A DNA stretch of 64,000 nt. Source: Shewanella sp. SR44-3 (GTDB taxonomy: Bacteria; Pseudomonadota; Gammaproteobacteria; Enterobacterales; Shewanellaceae). How positions within the stretch are numbered: position 1 is the first letter of the stretch; the number at the start of each line of letters is the position of its first letter. The notes under the pieces are model-generated. The model was not told where the DNA came from. It worked only from the letters and a program-made list of their open reading frames with translations, and did no database searches. Shown piece after piece: positions 45,991-56,676 of the stretch. The stretch is taken from contig NZ_JACJDV010000006.1 in the NCBI RefSeq assembly GCF_014163735.1, forward strand, positions 100,068 to 164,067, written 5' to 3'. The position numbers were made by a program, and so were the translations under genes.

Positions 45991-46647
45991 TTAAGCTAGC
46001 TTCAAATCATAGTGATTGCGATATATCACCATGTCTTCTACCGTGAGAACAGGCATATTGTGCTTGAGCCCAAAGGCGACTATTTCTGGTGTTTTTGCCA
46101 TGGTACCATCTTCGTTGGTGAGCTCGCACAGTACTCCAGCGGGCATTAATCCGGCCATCTGCATTAAGTCTACCGTACCTTCTGTGTGGCCACGGCGTGC
46201 CATCACTCCACCAGCACGTGCCCTTAGGGGAAATACATGCCCAGGTCTAGCGAGATCTTCAGGCTTGGCGTCAACCTTGATGGCGGTTTTCACTGTCGTG
46301 ACCCTGTCCTGAGCACTAACACCAGTAGTGACTCCGACTTTAGCCTCTATAGATACAGTAAACGCCGTTTGATTGGCACTATTATTGTGTTGCACCATAG
46401 GAGGGAGCTGCAGTCTGTTGGCTTGCTCATCGGTTAGACACAGGCAGACTATACCGCTACATTCACGGATCATGAGTGCCATCTGCGCTGAGGTTAAGTG
46501 CTGAGCGGAATAGATTAAATCGCCTTCGTTTTCACGATCTGCATCATCAAGCAACAAAATACCTTGACCCTGTTTAAGGGCTTCGATGGCATTTTCAACT
46601 CGGGTAAGTGGTTCACCAAAAGGTGAAAGTAAAGATAACTGATTCAT
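45991..46647 (-). CDS. ribB: 3,4-dihydroxy-2-butanone-4-phosphate synthase
   Basis: The 218-residue enzyme has [18 protein letters not shown] (active-site acid loop), CSGIVCLCL, a TTVKTAIK segment, and [19 protein letters not shown], all typical of RibB. It turns ribulose-5-phosphate into the four-carbon precursor of riboflavin. It is the stand-alone (non-RibBA) form. The ribosome site AGGAGT precedes the ATG. An FMN riboswitch lies about 100 bases upstream and should shut off expression when FMN is plentiful. Confidence 0.95.
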   Translation of the reverse strand: MNQLSLLSPFGEPLTRVENAIEALKQGQGILLLDDADRENEGDLIYSAQHLTSAQMALMIRECSGIVCLCLTDEQANRLQLPPMVQHNNSANQTAFTVSIEAKVGVTTGVSAQDRVTTVKTAIKVDAKPEDLARPGHVFPLRARAGGVMARRGHTEGTVDLMQMAGLMPAGVLCELTNEDGTMAKTPEIVAFGLKHNMPVLTVEDMVIYRNHYDLKLA

Positions 46648-46751
46648 GGTTACTCCTAAAATTGACCAGAATCAGGGCTTATGAGGGACCATGCCAAAGT
46701 GAGTTTTGACACGCTTCCAAATTGAATCGCACCAGCAAGCTAGGCTTACTG

Positions 46752-46892
46752 GTGTTTTTCCATTCTCTCTCATCCGGACTATAACCGTCGGCTCCGGCAT
46801 CTCACCGGATCTGCTGACCTCGACGAATCGAGCGCTCGCGGGCTCACTTTTTCAAGTATACCGCCGGTGGGGAATCTCACCCCGCCCTGAGA
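46752..46892 (-). promoter_or_regulatory. FMN riboswitch (RFN element)
   Basis: On the minus strand the element reads AGGGCGGGGTGAGATTCCCC, ACCGGCGGTATAC, AGCCCGCGAGCG, GGTCAGCAGATCCGGTGAGA, TGCCGGAGCCGACGG and TATAGTCCGGATGAGAGAGA, all the conserved helices of the RFN element in order. It sits in the ribB leader. Confidence 0.97.
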
Positions 46893-47077
46893 ATTAATAC
46901 ATATAATTAAATATTGCTTAGAAAAGCACAGTTATTTTAATGAGTTCAGCATAATATGCAACGCCTTAACCAGGGAGCTTGTCTGTAAAATTAAGCTTCA
47001 GCAAGCTTGCTCACTGGTAAGACCTCTGCTAGCCTCTGGGCTATATTTGTTTCGTCTAATTAAAGAAGTGTTCACTA

Positions 47078-47608
47078 ATGAATTTGTATTTCCGTCTATT
47101 TTTATTACTTTTCTGGCGCACTCGCCATTGCAAGTCTGTCGGTTTTTTAGACATAAGTCGTATTAAGTACCGCGCCTTACCCAGTGATTGTGACATCAAT
47201 TTCCACTTAACCAATTCCCGCTACCCCGCTTTTATGGATTTAGCCCGTACCTATATGCTGGCAGAAATGGGTTTATTGAAGAAATTCATTAAGCTTAAAT
47301 GGATGCCCATAGTCAATGCGGCGGAATTCACTTATATCCGCGATATAAAACCATTTCAACAGTTTGAAATTGAAACCAAAATTGTCGGTTGGGATGAAAA
47401 GTACTTCTATATCGAGCAACGTTTTGTCAGCGAGCGGGGCTTGCATTGCATAGTTCATGTTCGTGGCGTATTTGTTTGTAAAGGTAAGCAAATTCCTTTA
47501 CCCACGCTAGTCGCTGAAGCCGGCTTTAAAGGCGAAGCGCCACAAATGCCAGCTGAAGTGGTGATGTGGAAAGATTTTTTACAGCTTAAAAAAGAGCGCA
47601 ATATTTAA
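47078..47608 (+). CDS. thioesterase-superfamily (hotdog, THEM6-like) protein
   Basis: The 176-residue protein has a short N-terminal hydrophobic anchor (LYFRLFLLLFW), then a hotdog domain with SDCDINFHLTNSRYPAFMDLAR, whose Asp and Asn/His motif is that of 4-hydroxybenzoyl-CoA-type thioesterases, and WDEKYFYIEQRF. Mammalian THEM6 is a membrane-tethered relative. It likely hydrolyses an acyl-CoA near the inner membrane. The start is supported by AAGAAG upstream. Confidence 0.8.
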   Translation: MNLYFRLFLLLFWRTRHCKSVGFLDISRIKYRALPSDCDINFHLTNSRYPAFMDLARTYMLAEMGLLKKFIKLKWMPIVNAAEFTYIRDIKPFQQFEIETKIVGWDEKYFYIEQRFVSERGLHCIVHVRGVFVCKGKQIPLPTLVAEAGFKGEAPQMPAEVVMWKDFLQLKKERNI

Positions 47609-47630
47609 ATTTTCGCTAACCATTGCCAAA

Positions 47631-47664
47631 TGAATAACTGCGGGCATCAAACCGCAGTTATTCA
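47631..47664. terminator. perfect inverted repeat after the thioesterase gene
   Basis: Arms TGAATAACTGCGG and CCGCAGTTATTCA, loop GCATCAAA. There is no T-run, so its role as a terminator is uncertain. Confidence 0.5.
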
Positions 47665-47912
47665 TCACTCAATCCTGCCATCTTTAGTTCTCATTTCGCT
47701 AACAACTGTCATCTTTAGCTTTAATTACACTAAGCTTGCCAACATTCCGTCATCATCTCTACTAAGCTTATTATTTATTTACAAATTTTGTTTTTATTTT
47801 CAGTTGTTGAATATGCTTCACTGTGGGATAAATAGACAATAAGCCCTAAGCTTGCTGTTGTTAAAGTCGGCAAGTTATGGGTATGCGATTTTTAAATTCA
47901 GCTGGAGTTTGT

Positions 47913-49073
47913 ATGCGAAATACCTTGAAGATAGCCGCCATTGTCAGCGCTACAATTTGGATCTCAGCCTGTAGCCAAGGTGGAGACGCTGATGCGGCTC
48001 CCCAAGGTGCACCGCCACCAACACCAGTGGGCGTATTGAATGTCAGCACTCAAGTCCAAGAGCTCCAAGTGGAGCTGCCTGGCCGCAGCCGCGCGTTTAA
48101 AGAAGCCGAAGTTAGGCCGCAAGTGTCGGGCATTATCACTGAGCGCAGCTTTATTGAAGGCACAGATGTGGTAAAGGGTCAGTCTTTGTATCAAATAGAT
48201 CCTGCCGCCTATCGCGCAGCTTTAATCAGTGCTGAGGCGGATTTAGCCAGCGCACAAGCTGCTTTAGTGTCGGCAAAAGCCAAAGCCAACCGCTTTAAGG
48301 CACTTGTTAAAACTAAGGCCATTAGCCAGCAAGACTTTGATGAAGCCCAAGCCGCCTTTAAAGAAGCGCAGGCTCGTGTCACTGTCGCTCAAGCCGCTAT
48401 TAATACCGCCAATATTAGTCTGCAATACACCCAAGTGAAGGCGCCGATTTCAGGGCGCATCAGTAAATCTAGCATTACCGCAGGGGCCTTGGTTACCGCC
48501 AATCAAAGTGACACCTTAGCAACCATTCAACAGCTCGACCCCATCAATGTTGACATAGCTCAATCTAGTGCTCAATTATTGCGCCTAAAAGCTAAGTTCA
48601 AGCAAGGCGTGCTGCAACAAAGCGCTAATGCCGATGTGACTTTAGTCCTAGAAGATGGCACTACTTATGAACATAAAGGCACATTACGCTTCGCCGAAGT
48701 AAGCGTAGATGAGGCGACTGGCTCAGTTACATTACGCGCTGAATTTCCTAATCCAGAAGGTTTATTACTGCCAGGCATGTATGTGCGTGCGCTACTCAAT
48801 ACCGGTGTCGATCCTGAAGCGATTTTAGTGCCTCAAAGAGCCATTACTCGTAACAGTAAAGGTAAAGCTGTAGCCATGTTGGTGGATGCCAATAATAAAG
48901 TCGAAATGCGTGAAGTTACCACAGCTGAAGTCATTGCTAATCAATGGCGTATCACTTCAGGTTTACAGGCAGGCGATAAATTGATTGTGGAAGGCTTACA
49001 AAAAATCCGCCCAGGCGCTGGCGTCTCGCCGCAGGTGCTATCAGATGCCAAAGAGACTAATGACACTCACTAA
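47913..49073 (+). CDS. RND efflux periplasmic adaptor (AcrA/MexA type) lipoprotein
   Basis: I start at the ATG at 47913 (GGAG five to six bases upstream), giving 386 residues with a lipobox W-I-S-A-C. The body shows the lipoyl half-motif EAEVRPQVSGIITERSF, the alpha-helical hairpin ASAQAALVSAKAKANR and the KAPISGRIS segment of membrane-fusion proteins. It links the inner-membrane pump encoded next to an outer-membrane channel. A reading from 47877 adds 12 residues before the signal peptide and is less likely. Confidence 0.9.
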   Translation: MRNTLKIAAIVSATIWISACSQGGDADAAPQGAPPPTPVGVLNVSTQVQELQVELPGRSRAFKEAEVRPQVSGIITERSFIEGTDVVKGQSLYQIDPAAYRAALISAEADLASAQAALVSAKAKANRFKALVKTKAISQQDFDEAQAAFKEAQARVTVAQAAINTANISLQYTQVKAPISGRISKSSITAGALVTANQSDTLATIQQLDPINVDIAQSSAQLLRLKAKFKQGVLQQSANADVTLVLEDGTTYEHKGTLRFAEVSVDEATGSVTLRAEFPNPEGLLLPGMYVRALLNTGVDPEAILVPQRAITRNSKGKAVAMLVDANNKVEMREVTTAEVIANQWRITSGLQAGDKLIVEGLQKIRPGAGVSPQVLSDAKETNDTH

Positions 49074-49176
49074 TTTCACTGGCTCATAGTGTTAGAGCCT
49101 AGTGATAAAGTGATGGATGGAAATAAGTAAGTTAAAAAAATCATTAATATAATTTTTTAATAAGTAGGCATAAATT

Positions 49177-52100
49177 ATGGCTCGTTTCTTTATCGATCGC
49201 CCCATTTTTGCTTGGGTGATAGCAATGATCATCATGTTGGCGGGTATTTTAGCCATCAAAGATCTGCCCATATCCCAATACCCGAGCATTGCGCCCCCAA
49301 CGGTTGTAATTGCAGCCAATTACCCTGGCGCATCGGCCAAAACCATGGAAGACACAGTCACCCAGGTCATTGAGCAGCGTATGACAGGCCTTGATCACCT
49401 GCGTTATATCTCGTCTACCAGTGACAGTTTTGGTAATGTGCAAATTACCTTAACCTTCAACGCTGAAGCTGATGCTGATATCGCTCAAGTGCAAGTGCAG
49501 AATAAGTTGCAATCGGCCATGCCGCTATTGCCACAAGAAGTTCAAGCCCAGGGGGTTAATGTCAGTAAATCCAGCTCAGGCTTTCTAATGGTGTTGGGCT
49601 TTGTGTCTGAAGATGGCTCCTTAGATAAAACCGATATTGCCGATTACGTGGCTGCTAATATTCAAGATCCCATGAGCCGAGTGGCTGGTGTGGGTAATAT
49701 TGAATTGTTTGGTGCTCAGTACGCTATGCGCATCTGGCTTGACCCACTGAAATTAACCCAATACAAACTCACCAGTGTGGATGTAATTAACGCTATTCGT
49801 GAGCAAAATGCACAAGTATCTGCAGGGCAATTAGGCGGCGCACCTTCTTTACCAGGCCAGCAGCTCAATGCCACAGTATCGGCTCAAAGCCGCCTGACCA
49901 CCCCTGAAGAGTTTAAGCGCATTATTGTTAAGTCCGGCACTTCTGGCGCTAATGTTTACCTTGAAGATGTTGCCCGTGTTGAGCTTGGTGCTGAAAGCTA
50001 TTCTGTGGTTTCTTTCTATAATGGCAAGCCTGCTGCGGGTATTGGTATTACCTTAGCCACAGGCGCTAATGCTTTAAACACCGCTGCTGCTATTCGTACT
50101 AAAATTGACGAACTGACACCTTATTTCCCTCAGGGTATGTCGGTGGTTTATCCCTATGACACTACGCCGTTTGTATCAAAATCAATTTCTGGTGTAGTAA
50201 GTACATTACTGGAAGCTGTAGTGTTGGTTTTTGTAATTATGTATCTGTTTTTACAAAACTTTAGAGCAACATTGATTCCCACCATTGCCGTGCCTGTCGT
50301 GCTATTAGGTACCTTTGCTATCTTGTCATTTGCAGGTTTCTCCATTAATACCTTAACCATGTTTGCCATGGTGCTTGCCATAGGTCTATTAGTGGATGAT
50401 GCCATTGTGGTGGTAGAAAACGTCGAACGTATTATGTCTGAGGAAGGTTTAAGTCCCTTAGAAGCGACTCGAAAATCCATGGATCAAATTACTGGCGCCT
50501 TAGTAGGCATTGGTTTGACCTTGTCGGCAGTATTTGTGCCAATGGCCTTTATGTCTGGCTCAACTGGGGTTATTTATCAACAGTTTTCTATCACCATTGT
50601 GTCGGCAATGGCTTTATCTGTATTGGTCGCAGTGGTATTAACACCGGCATTGTGTGCCACCATGTTAAAGCCTATCAAGAAAGGTCACACTCATATAGAC
50701 ACAGGCTTTTTCGGTTGGTTTAACCGTAATTTTGATAAAATGACTTCAAGTTATCAGAGCAGCGTTGCCAGTATTCTCAAGCGCAGCGCCCGCGTGATGA
50801 TGATTTACATAGGTATAGTTATCGCTGTCGGTTGGATTTTCCTACGTATGCCAACGGCCTTCTTACCCGATGAAGACCAAGGGATTTTATTCGCCCAAAC
50901 CATACTGCCCACCAATTCAACTCAAGAAAGCACTGTGGATGTACTGCATAAGGTGTCGGACTATTACCTAAACGATGAGAAAGATGCGGTGAACTCAGTC
51001 TTTACCGTGGCAGGTTTTAGTTTTGCCGGTAGCGGTCAAAACATGGGGATCGCTTTTATTAGTTTGAAGGATTGGTCAGAACGTCAAGCGCCAGGATTAG
51101 ATGTCACTTCACTCGCGGGGCGTTCTATGGGCTATTTATGGCAAATGAAGGAGGCCTTTGCGTTTGCCTTCGCGCCACCTGCAGTTATTGAACTCGGTAC
51201 CTCCAATGGCTTTGATTTTTATCTGCAAGATAAAAGCGGCCAAGGCCATGAAAAGCTTATCGAGGCCCGTAATCAATTGCTGGGTATGGCAGCACAAGAT
51301 CCTAAACTCACCGGAGTACGCCCTAATGGTCAAGAAGATGCCCCCATGTATCAAATCGATATCGACCACGCTAAGTTGCGAGCACTAGGCATTGATATTA
51401 ACAATGTAAATAGCGTATTGGGTACGGCTTGGGGCGGTGACTACGTTAATGACTTTATTGATCGTGGTCGGGTGAAAAAGGTCTATGTTCAAGGCGATGC
51501 TAAATACCGCATGCAGACTGCCGATCTTGATACTTGGTATGTGCGTAACACCCAAGGCGATATGGTGCCATTTTCAGCATTCGCTACTGGAAAATGGGAG
51601 TTTGGTTCACCGCAACTACAGCGCTTTAATGGTCTGTCGGCTGTCAATATTCAAGGTGCAACCGCAGCTGGCGTCAGCACAGGTGATGCCATGACAGCTA
51701 TTGAAAACATGGTCGCTAAATTACCACCAGGTTTTGGCATTGAATGGAATGGAATGTCCTATGAGGAGCGGCTGTCAGGCAATCAAGCCCCTGCCTTGTA
51801 TGCATTGTCTATCTTAGTGGTGTTCTTGGTGCTAGCGGCACTCTATGAAAGTTGGACCGTGCCCTTAGCTGTGATTTTGGTGGTGCCACTTGGGATCATC
51901 GGCGCCTTGATTGCCATGAATATGCGCGGTTTGTCTAACGATGTGTTCTTCCAAGTGGGCCTATTAACCACCGTAGGACTAGCGACTAAGAATGCCATCT
52001 TAATTGTCGAATTTGCCAAAGAATATTATGAACAAGGAGCAGGATTAGTTGAGTCTACCTTGCATGCCGTCAAGGTGCGTTTACGCCCTATTCTAATGAC

Positions 52101-52308
52101 TTCGCTGGCCTTTGGCTTGGGGGTTTTACCCTTAGCTATCAGCACAGGTGTTGGTTCTGGCAGCCAAAATGCTATCGGTACTGGTGTACTGGGCGGCATG
52201 GTGACATCGACTTTCTTAGGTATTTTCTTTGTGCCGTTATTCTTTGTATTGGTGGAGCGTATCTTCAACAGTAAAAAGAAAACTCAAGCCGAAGATAACC
52301 TAGGATAA
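49177..52308 (+). CDS. RND multidrug efflux pump, inner-membrane subunit (AcrB/MexB, HAE1 type)
   Basis: The 1043-residue pump begins [17 protein letters not shown] as HAE1 transporters do. It has [16 protein letters not shown] in the fourth helix region with the proton-relay Asp residues, two large periplasmic loops and a second half with [15 protein letters not shown]. It exports drugs, detergents or dyes by proton antiport with the adaptor before it. No outer-membrane TolC-like gene adjoins, so a distant TolC is presumably used. The gene ends within a 10-base tandem repeat. Confidence 0.93.
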   Translation: MARFFIDRPIFAWVIAMIIMLAGILAIKDLPISQYPSIAPPTVVIAANYPGASAKTMEDTVTQVIEQRMTGLDHLRYISSTSDSFGNVQITLTFNAEADADIAQVQVQNKLQSAMPLLPQEVQAQGVNVSKSSSGFLMVLGFVSEDGSLDKTDIADYVAANIQDPMSRVAGVGNIELFGAQYAMRIWLDPLKLTQYKLTSVDVINAIREQNAQVSAGQLGGAPSLPGQQLNATVSAQSRLTTPEEFKRIIVKSGTSGANVYLEDVARVELGAESYSVVSFYNGKPAAGIGITLATGANALNTAAAIRTKIDELTPYFPQGMSVVYPYDTTPFVSKSISGVVSTLLEAVVLVFVIMYLFLQNFRATLIPTIAVPVVLLGTFAILSFAGFSINTLTMFAMVLAIGLLVDDAIVVVENVERIMSEEGLSPLEATRKSMDQITGALVGIGLTLSAVFVPMAFMSGSTGVIYQQFSITIVSAMALSVLVAVVLTPALCATMLKPIKKGHTHIDTGFFGWFNRNFDKMTSSYQSSVASILKRSARVMMIYIGIVIAVGWIFLRMPTAFLPDEDQGILFAQTILPTNSTQESTVDVLHKVSDYYLNDEKDAVNSVFTVAGFSFAGSGQNMGIAFISLKDWSERQAPGLDVTSLAGRSMGYLWQMKEAFAFAFAPPAVIELGTSNGFDFYLQDKSGQGHEKLIEARNQLLGMAAQDPKLTGVRPNGQEDAPMYQIDIDHAKLRALGIDINNVNSVLGTAWGGDYVNDFIDRGRVKKVYVQGDAKYRMQTADLDTWYVRNTQGDMVPFSAFATGKWEFGSPQLQRFNGLSAVNIQGATAAGVSTGDAMTAIENMVAKLPPGFGIEWNGMSYEERLSGNQAPALYALSILVVFLVLAALYESWTVPLAVILVVPLGIIGALIAMNMRGLSNDVFFQVGLLTTVGLATKNAILIVEFAKEYYEQGAGLVESTLHAVKVRLRPILMTSLAFGLGVLPLAISTGVGSGSQNAIGTGVLGGMVTSTFLGIFFVPLFFVLVERIFNSKKKTQAEDNLG

Positions 52309-52330
52309 CCTAGGATAACCTAGGATAACA
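52295..52330. repeat. 10-base tandem repeat across the RND pump stop codon
   Basis: Three exact copies of ATAACCTAGG then ATAACAG. The second copy supplies the stop codon (TAA at 52306). Change in copy number would keep the C-terminal codons but vary the 3' spacer. Confidence 0.9.
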
Positions 52331-52357
52331 GTACTTAGCCTCTGGCTAATTGTGAAT

Positions 52358-52385
52358 AAAAACCCAGCTAATGCTGGGTTTTTTA
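52358..52385 (+). terminator. rho-independent terminator of the RND pump operon
   Basis: The stem AACCCAGC/GCTGGGTT with loop TAAT is followed by TTTT, about 50 bases past the stop. Confidence 0.9.
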
Positions 52386-52745
52386 CCTTTAAGCCCAAAT
52401 TGATCATTAAAGGTAAATTTTAGCCTATTTTGTGACGCATTTTTGGCATTCATGGCGAAGTTAATTCATAAATGGTATAAAAAAGCACCGCCAGCTTTAT
52501 TAGGCAGTAAAGCTTTATTTATACAACACTCAAGCCTAGCGCTAATACTGCCCAGTAAAAATAATTAACATTATCGTAAGTTAGCCTGAAATCAGACTTA
52601 AACCCTGTAAAAGTAATGTTTGGTCACATCAACAATCACCTTTGTGATGGCTTTATTGCAGAATCGCGACAATTTAGCGGATATAAGATGAAATTTAACC
52701 GCATTTGTGAGTATGATGAGCGAAATAATAAAAAAGGAAGTTCAC
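52386..52745. other. intergenic region upstream of the LemA-like gene
   Basis: About 360 bases with no convincing gene. It must carry the promoter of the LemA-like gene. No operator or repeat recognised. Confidence 0.4.
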
Positions 52746-53276
52746 ATGCTAGGGTTAGTGCTCGGTTCCAGTCTTATCATCATTTTAAGTTACCTCTGGT
52801 ATGCAGGGTTAGTGAGGAAGCGTCAATTAGCATTAGAGGCTCTAGGGACGATTAATGATAAATTGGCTCAAAGAACTGCATTAGTTCATGAATATGCCGA
52901 CAGCCTTAAGAGCCAGCGTGAGCACCAACAAGAACAACAAGCCCTATTAGCAAAGCTTGATGCCCTGCAAGCCAGTTACCAATGGCAACCTGATGCGTCA
53001 AATATTGCCTCATTCTTAGAAAGTTGGTTAAGCGTAGACATCTTGCTTACCGAGTTGGTTGCATCATTTAATCACCTAGACCCTAACGATAGTTGGCTAG
53101 AAAGCTATACTGAGCTAAAAGAAAACTGCCTTACGGCACAACGTTTTTATAATCATGCGGTTGATGAGCTTAATCTTGGTGTTACTTCATTTCCTGGTTC
53201 GATTATTGCCAATTTGACACACATTAAAGTCATGCCTTGTTTTCAACAAGAGCTGGCAAGCCATAGTGAAGACTAA
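52746..53276 (+). CDS. LemA-like membrane protein
   Basis: Start at the ATG at 52746 (AAAGGAAG eight bases upstream), giving 176 residues: one N-terminal helix (LGLVLGSSLIIILSYLWYAGLV), then a mostly helical body ending with RFYNHAVDELN and a TSFPGSIIA segment. The pattern R-x-Y-N-x-x-V-x-x-x-N followed by FP is the hallmark of LemA proteins, which are inner-membrane proteins of unclear role, some linked to cell-envelope stress. Read with the lytic transglycosylase gene 45 bases after. Confidence 0.65.
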   Translation: MLGLVLGSSLIIILSYLWYAGLVRKRQLALEALGTINDKLAQRTALVHEYADSLKSQREHQQEQQALLAKLDALQASYQWQPDASNIASFLESWLSVDILLTELVASFNHLDPNDSWLESYTELKENCLTAQRFYNHAVDELNLGVTSFPGSIIANLTHIKVMPCFQQELASHSED

Positions 53277-53321
53277 ATAGGTCAACTGCTTATTGTAAAA
53301 TTCTGCTAGGAGGATATGTTT

Positions 53322-54299
53322 ATGGTACAGCCACCCAAATTATTTGGTTTGTACCTATTAGCTTTATTGTTTTTTCTTAGTATCTGCAATGATTTACAAG
53401 CAGGTTTACAGGCTGATTTACAGGCTAAGCTCCACTCAAGCCAAACGGAGATACCTCAGCCCAGTTGGTTAATGTCATTGCCTACAAGTCATCTTAGCTG
53501 GGCATTATTTGCAGCAAAACCAGCCAACTTGGTAGCTAAAAGTAATGAGTTTTCTCCTCTCAAAAAACGAACGACTCGCAGTATCCATGCTGAGCTCAGT
53601 TCAAGCGAAGCCACCAGCCATATCCTCAAACCTAAGTACCATATCACCCTGAAACCTCAGCTGAAACAAACTATTAATACCAGTGCTGCTAAGCCTAAAA
53701 TTATTGCTCGTTATTCGGCTCAAGGCACCTCTGATCAACTTACCTTAGCCAAGGATAAGGTTTATCACTACCAGAAACTGAATGGTAGCGCTGCTTTTAG
53801 TGATGAGCCCCCTAGAGGTGGTGAGTATCAAATTCTACTGTTTGAGTGCTTCGCCTGTCGGTTAGACTCCAACTTAGATTGGCATACAATCCCGTTATTT
53901 TCCTTAGATTACAGCCACTCTGTAGCGCGTGCGGCTAAGACTTATCGCTTAGAGCCTGCCCTTATTCGAGCTGTTATCCACGCAGAATCAGCCTTCGATG
54001 CCTATGCGCGATCAAAAGCTGGCGCCATGGGGTTAATGCAACTGATGCCGACGACTGCGGCTGATATGGGGGTGCTCAATCCCTTCAATGCCCAGCAAAA
54101 TATTTTAGGGGGCAGCCGCTATTTGGCGCAAATGCTCAAACAATTTAACGGTGATATCGAACTTGCCTGCGCTGCCTATAATGCCGGGCCCACGACAGTG
54201 GCTCAGTATCGCGGTATACCGCCTTACCCCGAAACTCAAGCCTATGTAAAACGGGTCAAAATTTTATTGCAGCGCTACCGCAATGCCTCAGCCAGTTAG
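53322..54299 (+). CDS. lytic transglycosylase (SLT domain)
   Basis: Of two ATG codons after AGGAGG I choose 53322, with better spacing. The product has a hydrophobic N-terminus (signal or anchor), a Ser/Lys-rich linker, a DUF4124-like YHYQKLNGSAAFSDEPP segment and an SLT domain: AVIHAESAFDAYARSKAGAMGLMQLMP with the catalytic Glu, and ACAAYNAGP and ETQAYVKRV. It cleaves murein glycan strands with anhydro ends. The coding region overlaps the start of an alternative reading of the next gene by a few bases; the likely start of that gene lies 17 bases beyond. Confidence 0.88.
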   Translation: MVQPPKLFGLYLLALLFFLSICNDLQAGLQADLQAKLHSSQTEIPQPSWLMSLPTSHLSWALFAAKPANLVAKSNEFSPLKKRTTRSIHAELSSSEATSHILKPKYHITLKPQLKQTINTSAAKPKIIARYSAQGTSDQLTLAKDKVYHYQKLNGSAAFSDEPPRGGEYQILLFECFACRLDSNLDWHTIPLFSLDYSHSVARAAKTYRLEPALIRAVIHAESAFDAYARSKAGAMGLMQLMPTTAADMGVLNPFNAQQNILGGSRYLAQMLKQFNGDIELACAAYNAGPTTVAQYRGIPPYPETQAYVKRVKILLQRYRNASAS

Positions 54300-54315
54300 C
54301 GATGAAGAGAGCCTT

Positions 54316-55701
54316 ATGAAAACAATAAAAATAACAAACCTAATGCTAGCAAGCCAGACCATGGCACTTTTAGCTATCGCCTTTCCCCCTGTTTCAGTGG
54401 CCGCCGAACCGGCCCCTTCCCAAGAGGACATGCGGTTGTACACGATAGCAAGTACCCCAAATGCCGAGCGAATCGAACAAGATATCAAGACCTTAGTGGG
54501 ATTTGGCACCCGTCATACCTTGTCAAAAACTGACTCCAACGCCCAAGGGATAGGGGCTGCTAGGCGCTGGATTGAAACTGAATTCCAGCGTATTTCGGCC
54601 AAATGTAATGGCTGTTTAGAAGTGGTCACACTTGCTGAAACTGTATCAGGCAAGCGTATCCCTAACCCAACAGAAGTGGTGAATGTGATTGCTATACAGC
54701 GGGGCCTAACGGATCCCAATCGCGTGGTGCTGATGAGTGGTGATATAGATTCGCGAGTGAGTGATGTGATGGATGCAAGCTCAGTGTCTCCTGGCGCTAA
54801 CGACAACGCCTCAGGGGTTGCGGGTACGTTAGAGGCGGCAAGAGTGCTATCCCAATATCAATTCGCGGGCACGATTATCTATGGCGCACTGTCAGGTGAG
54901 GAGCAAGGTCTCTATGGCGGCGATATTTTAATTAATCATGCCAAAGTCCAAGGTTTACAGATCCAAGCCGTGCTCAATAACGACATGATAGGCAATATCG
55001 TCGGCATTAACGGGGTTATCGATAACCACAGCGTGCGAGTATTTTCCGAAGGGGTGCGCATCGCCGAAACCCCTGATGAAGCAAAATCACGTTATTTTAG
55101 TGGTGGCGAGAATGATTCGGCTTCAAGAAACTTAGCCAGAAAAATCAAAACCTTGGCAGACCAGTACATGACCAACCTCGATGTGCAATTGATCAACCGC
55201 TTAGACAGATTTGGCCGCGGTGGTCATCACCTGCCTTTTAATAAAGCGGGGCTTGCCGCGGTGCGCGTGATGGAAACCAACGAGCATTACCACAGACAGC
55301 ATCAAGATATCCGCACCGAGAATGGCATTGCTTACGGGGATGTGATTGAAGGGGTCGACTTTGCTTTTAACGCTAAGCTTACAGCCCTTAATGCCATTAG
55401 CTTAGCCGCTATGGCTTGGGCACCTGCGCCGCCAAAAAACGTGAGCATAAGCGGTGAAGTCAGCGCCGATACTGTGCTCAAGTGGACAGTCAATAATGAC
55501 GATAAGGCTTTGGTGGGCTATAGGGTTTATTGGCGTAAAACTACGGCATCTGAGTGGACACATAGTCGTTATGTGGGCAAGTTAGATCAATTCACCTTAA
55601 AGAATATGGTTATCGACAATTACCTGTTTGGCGTTGCCAGTGTCAGCGCTGACGGTAACACCAGCCCAGTGGTATTCCCAGGGGCAACCGGCGCGTTTTA
55701 A
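54316..55701 (+). CDS. secreted M28-family zinc aminopeptidase with fibronectin-like C-terminus
   Basis: Start at the ATG at 54316 gives about 461 residues with a signal peptide ending VSVAAEP. The M28 motifs are visible: HTLSKTDS early, PGANDNASG (metal Asp), SGEEQGLYGG (Glu-Glu), MIGN and, late, ETNEHYHRQHQD with a metal His. A final segment (PKNVSISGEVSADTVLKW) resembles a fibronectin type III module. It likely trims peptides in the periplasm or outside. It follows the transglycosylase gene closely. Confidence 0.85.
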   Translation: MKTIKITNLMLASQTMALLAIAFPPVSVAAEPAPSQEDMRLYTIASTPNAERIEQDIKTLVGFGTRHTLSKTDSNAQGIGAARRWIETEFQRISAKCNGCLEVVTLAETVSGKRIPNPTEVVNVIAIQRGLTDPNRVVLMSGDIDSRVSDVMDASSVSPGANDNASGVAGTLEAARVLSQYQFAGTIIYGALSGEEQGLYGGDILINHAKVQGLQIQAVLNNDMIGNIVGINGVIDNHSVRVFSEGVRIAETPDEAKSRYFSGGENDSASRNLARKIKTLADQYMTNLDVQLINRLDRFGRGGHHLPFNKAGLAAVRVMETNEHYHRQHQDIRTENGIAYGDVIEGVDFAFNAKLTALNAISLAAMAWAPAPPKNVSISGEVSADTVLKWTVNNDDKALVGYRVYWRKTTASEWTHSRYVGKLDQFTLKNMVIDNYLFGVASVSADGNTSPVVFPGATGAF

Positions 55702-55728
55702 TCCCCTTTTTAGAATAGGGGATTAAAG
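55698..55728. terminator. inverted repeat between convergent genes
   Basis: Arms TTAATCCCC and GGGGATTAA after the M28 gene. It could act as a terminator in both directions, although the U-tract is poor. Confidence 0.4.
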
Positions 55729-55789
55729 GGCTCAGCGCTAGATAGCGCAAATGTGGGGGCGACTAACGCAGGTTAGCTCCCCCTATCAG

Positions 55790-56632
55790 TTATTCGCCCA
55801 CTTCCCATTTCACCGTCACATGGCCATCGCTGCCGCCAAGTGTTTTAGCTAAGTAATCTAGGCTATCTTTAGCCAGCTCATCCAGTTGCCAAGGTGGATT
55901 GATGATCCAAAGACCCGCTGCTGTCATACCAAATTCATTGGAATCAGCCTTAATGCCTTGCTCAAGGCGTAACTGCTTAGTGATACCGCTATTTTTAAGC
56001 TTACTCAGCATAGCTTCTGTCTGCGCCCTATCGACCACGGGGTACCAGAGCATAAATACGCCGGTCGCGAAGCGCTTATGGGCCTTAATGATGGCATCGG
56101 CCACGTCTTGATAATCTGTTTTAATTTCAAAACTGGGGTCAATTAACACCACACCGCGGCGCTCAAGTGGCGGCACGGCAGCAATTAAGCCCGCTAAACC
56201 ATCACCCTTAATCACTTTCACTTGTCTGTCTTTGGCAAAGTAATCACTCAATAGCTCATGATCTGTGCCGTGCAGCTCATGCAGCACCATGCGATCTTGC
56301 GGCCTAAGCTCGCTATCAACAAAAGCCGGAGAACCCGGATATAGCGTTAACTCATCGTGCTCGGCATTAAAGGTTTTTACCGCATTAACATAATCTTGCA
56401 ATGCTAACGGCAGGTCTGTTTTATCCCATAATTTAGCCACACCATCGAGATATTCACCGGTTTTTTGGGCAAACTCATCTTCCAATGAATACGCGCCCGC
56501 GCCAGCATGGGTATCCACATACGCAAAGGCTTTATCTTTTTTGTGCATGGCTTTAAGCACTTGTAACAAGATGGCGTGCTTGAGCACATCGGCATAATTG
56601 CCAGCATGATAACCGTGGCGGTAACTTAGCAT
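55790..56632 (-). CDS. rlmJ: 23S rRNA m6A2030 methyltransferase
   Basis: The 280-residue protein starts MLSYRHGYHAGNYADVLKHA, the fixed N-terminus of RlmJ, and shows a D-T-H-A-G-A-G-AYSL motif and the catalytic VLIDPSFE (D-P-[SP]-[FY]). It methylates A2030 of 23S rRNA. The length matches E. coli RlmJ. It lies divergent from rsmJ with about 185 bases between. Confidence 0.95.
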   Translation of the reverse strand: MLSYRHGYHAGNYADVLKHAILLQVLKAMHKKDKAFAYVDTHAGAGAYSLEDEFAQKTGEYLDGVAKLWDKTDLPLALQDYVNAVKTFNAEHDELTLYPGSPAFVDSELRPQDRMVLHELHGTDHELLSDYFAKDRQVKVIKGDGLAGLIAAVPPLERRGVVLIDPSFEIKTDYQDVADAIIKAHKRFATGVFMLWYPVVDRAQTEAMLSKLKNSGITKQLRLEQGIKADSNEFGMTAAGLWIINPPWQLDELAKDSLDYLAKTLGGSDGHVTVKWEVGE

Positions 56633-56676
56633 CGGGGGGAGATTCCAGAGAATAAAAGGATAATGGCCATATTATA

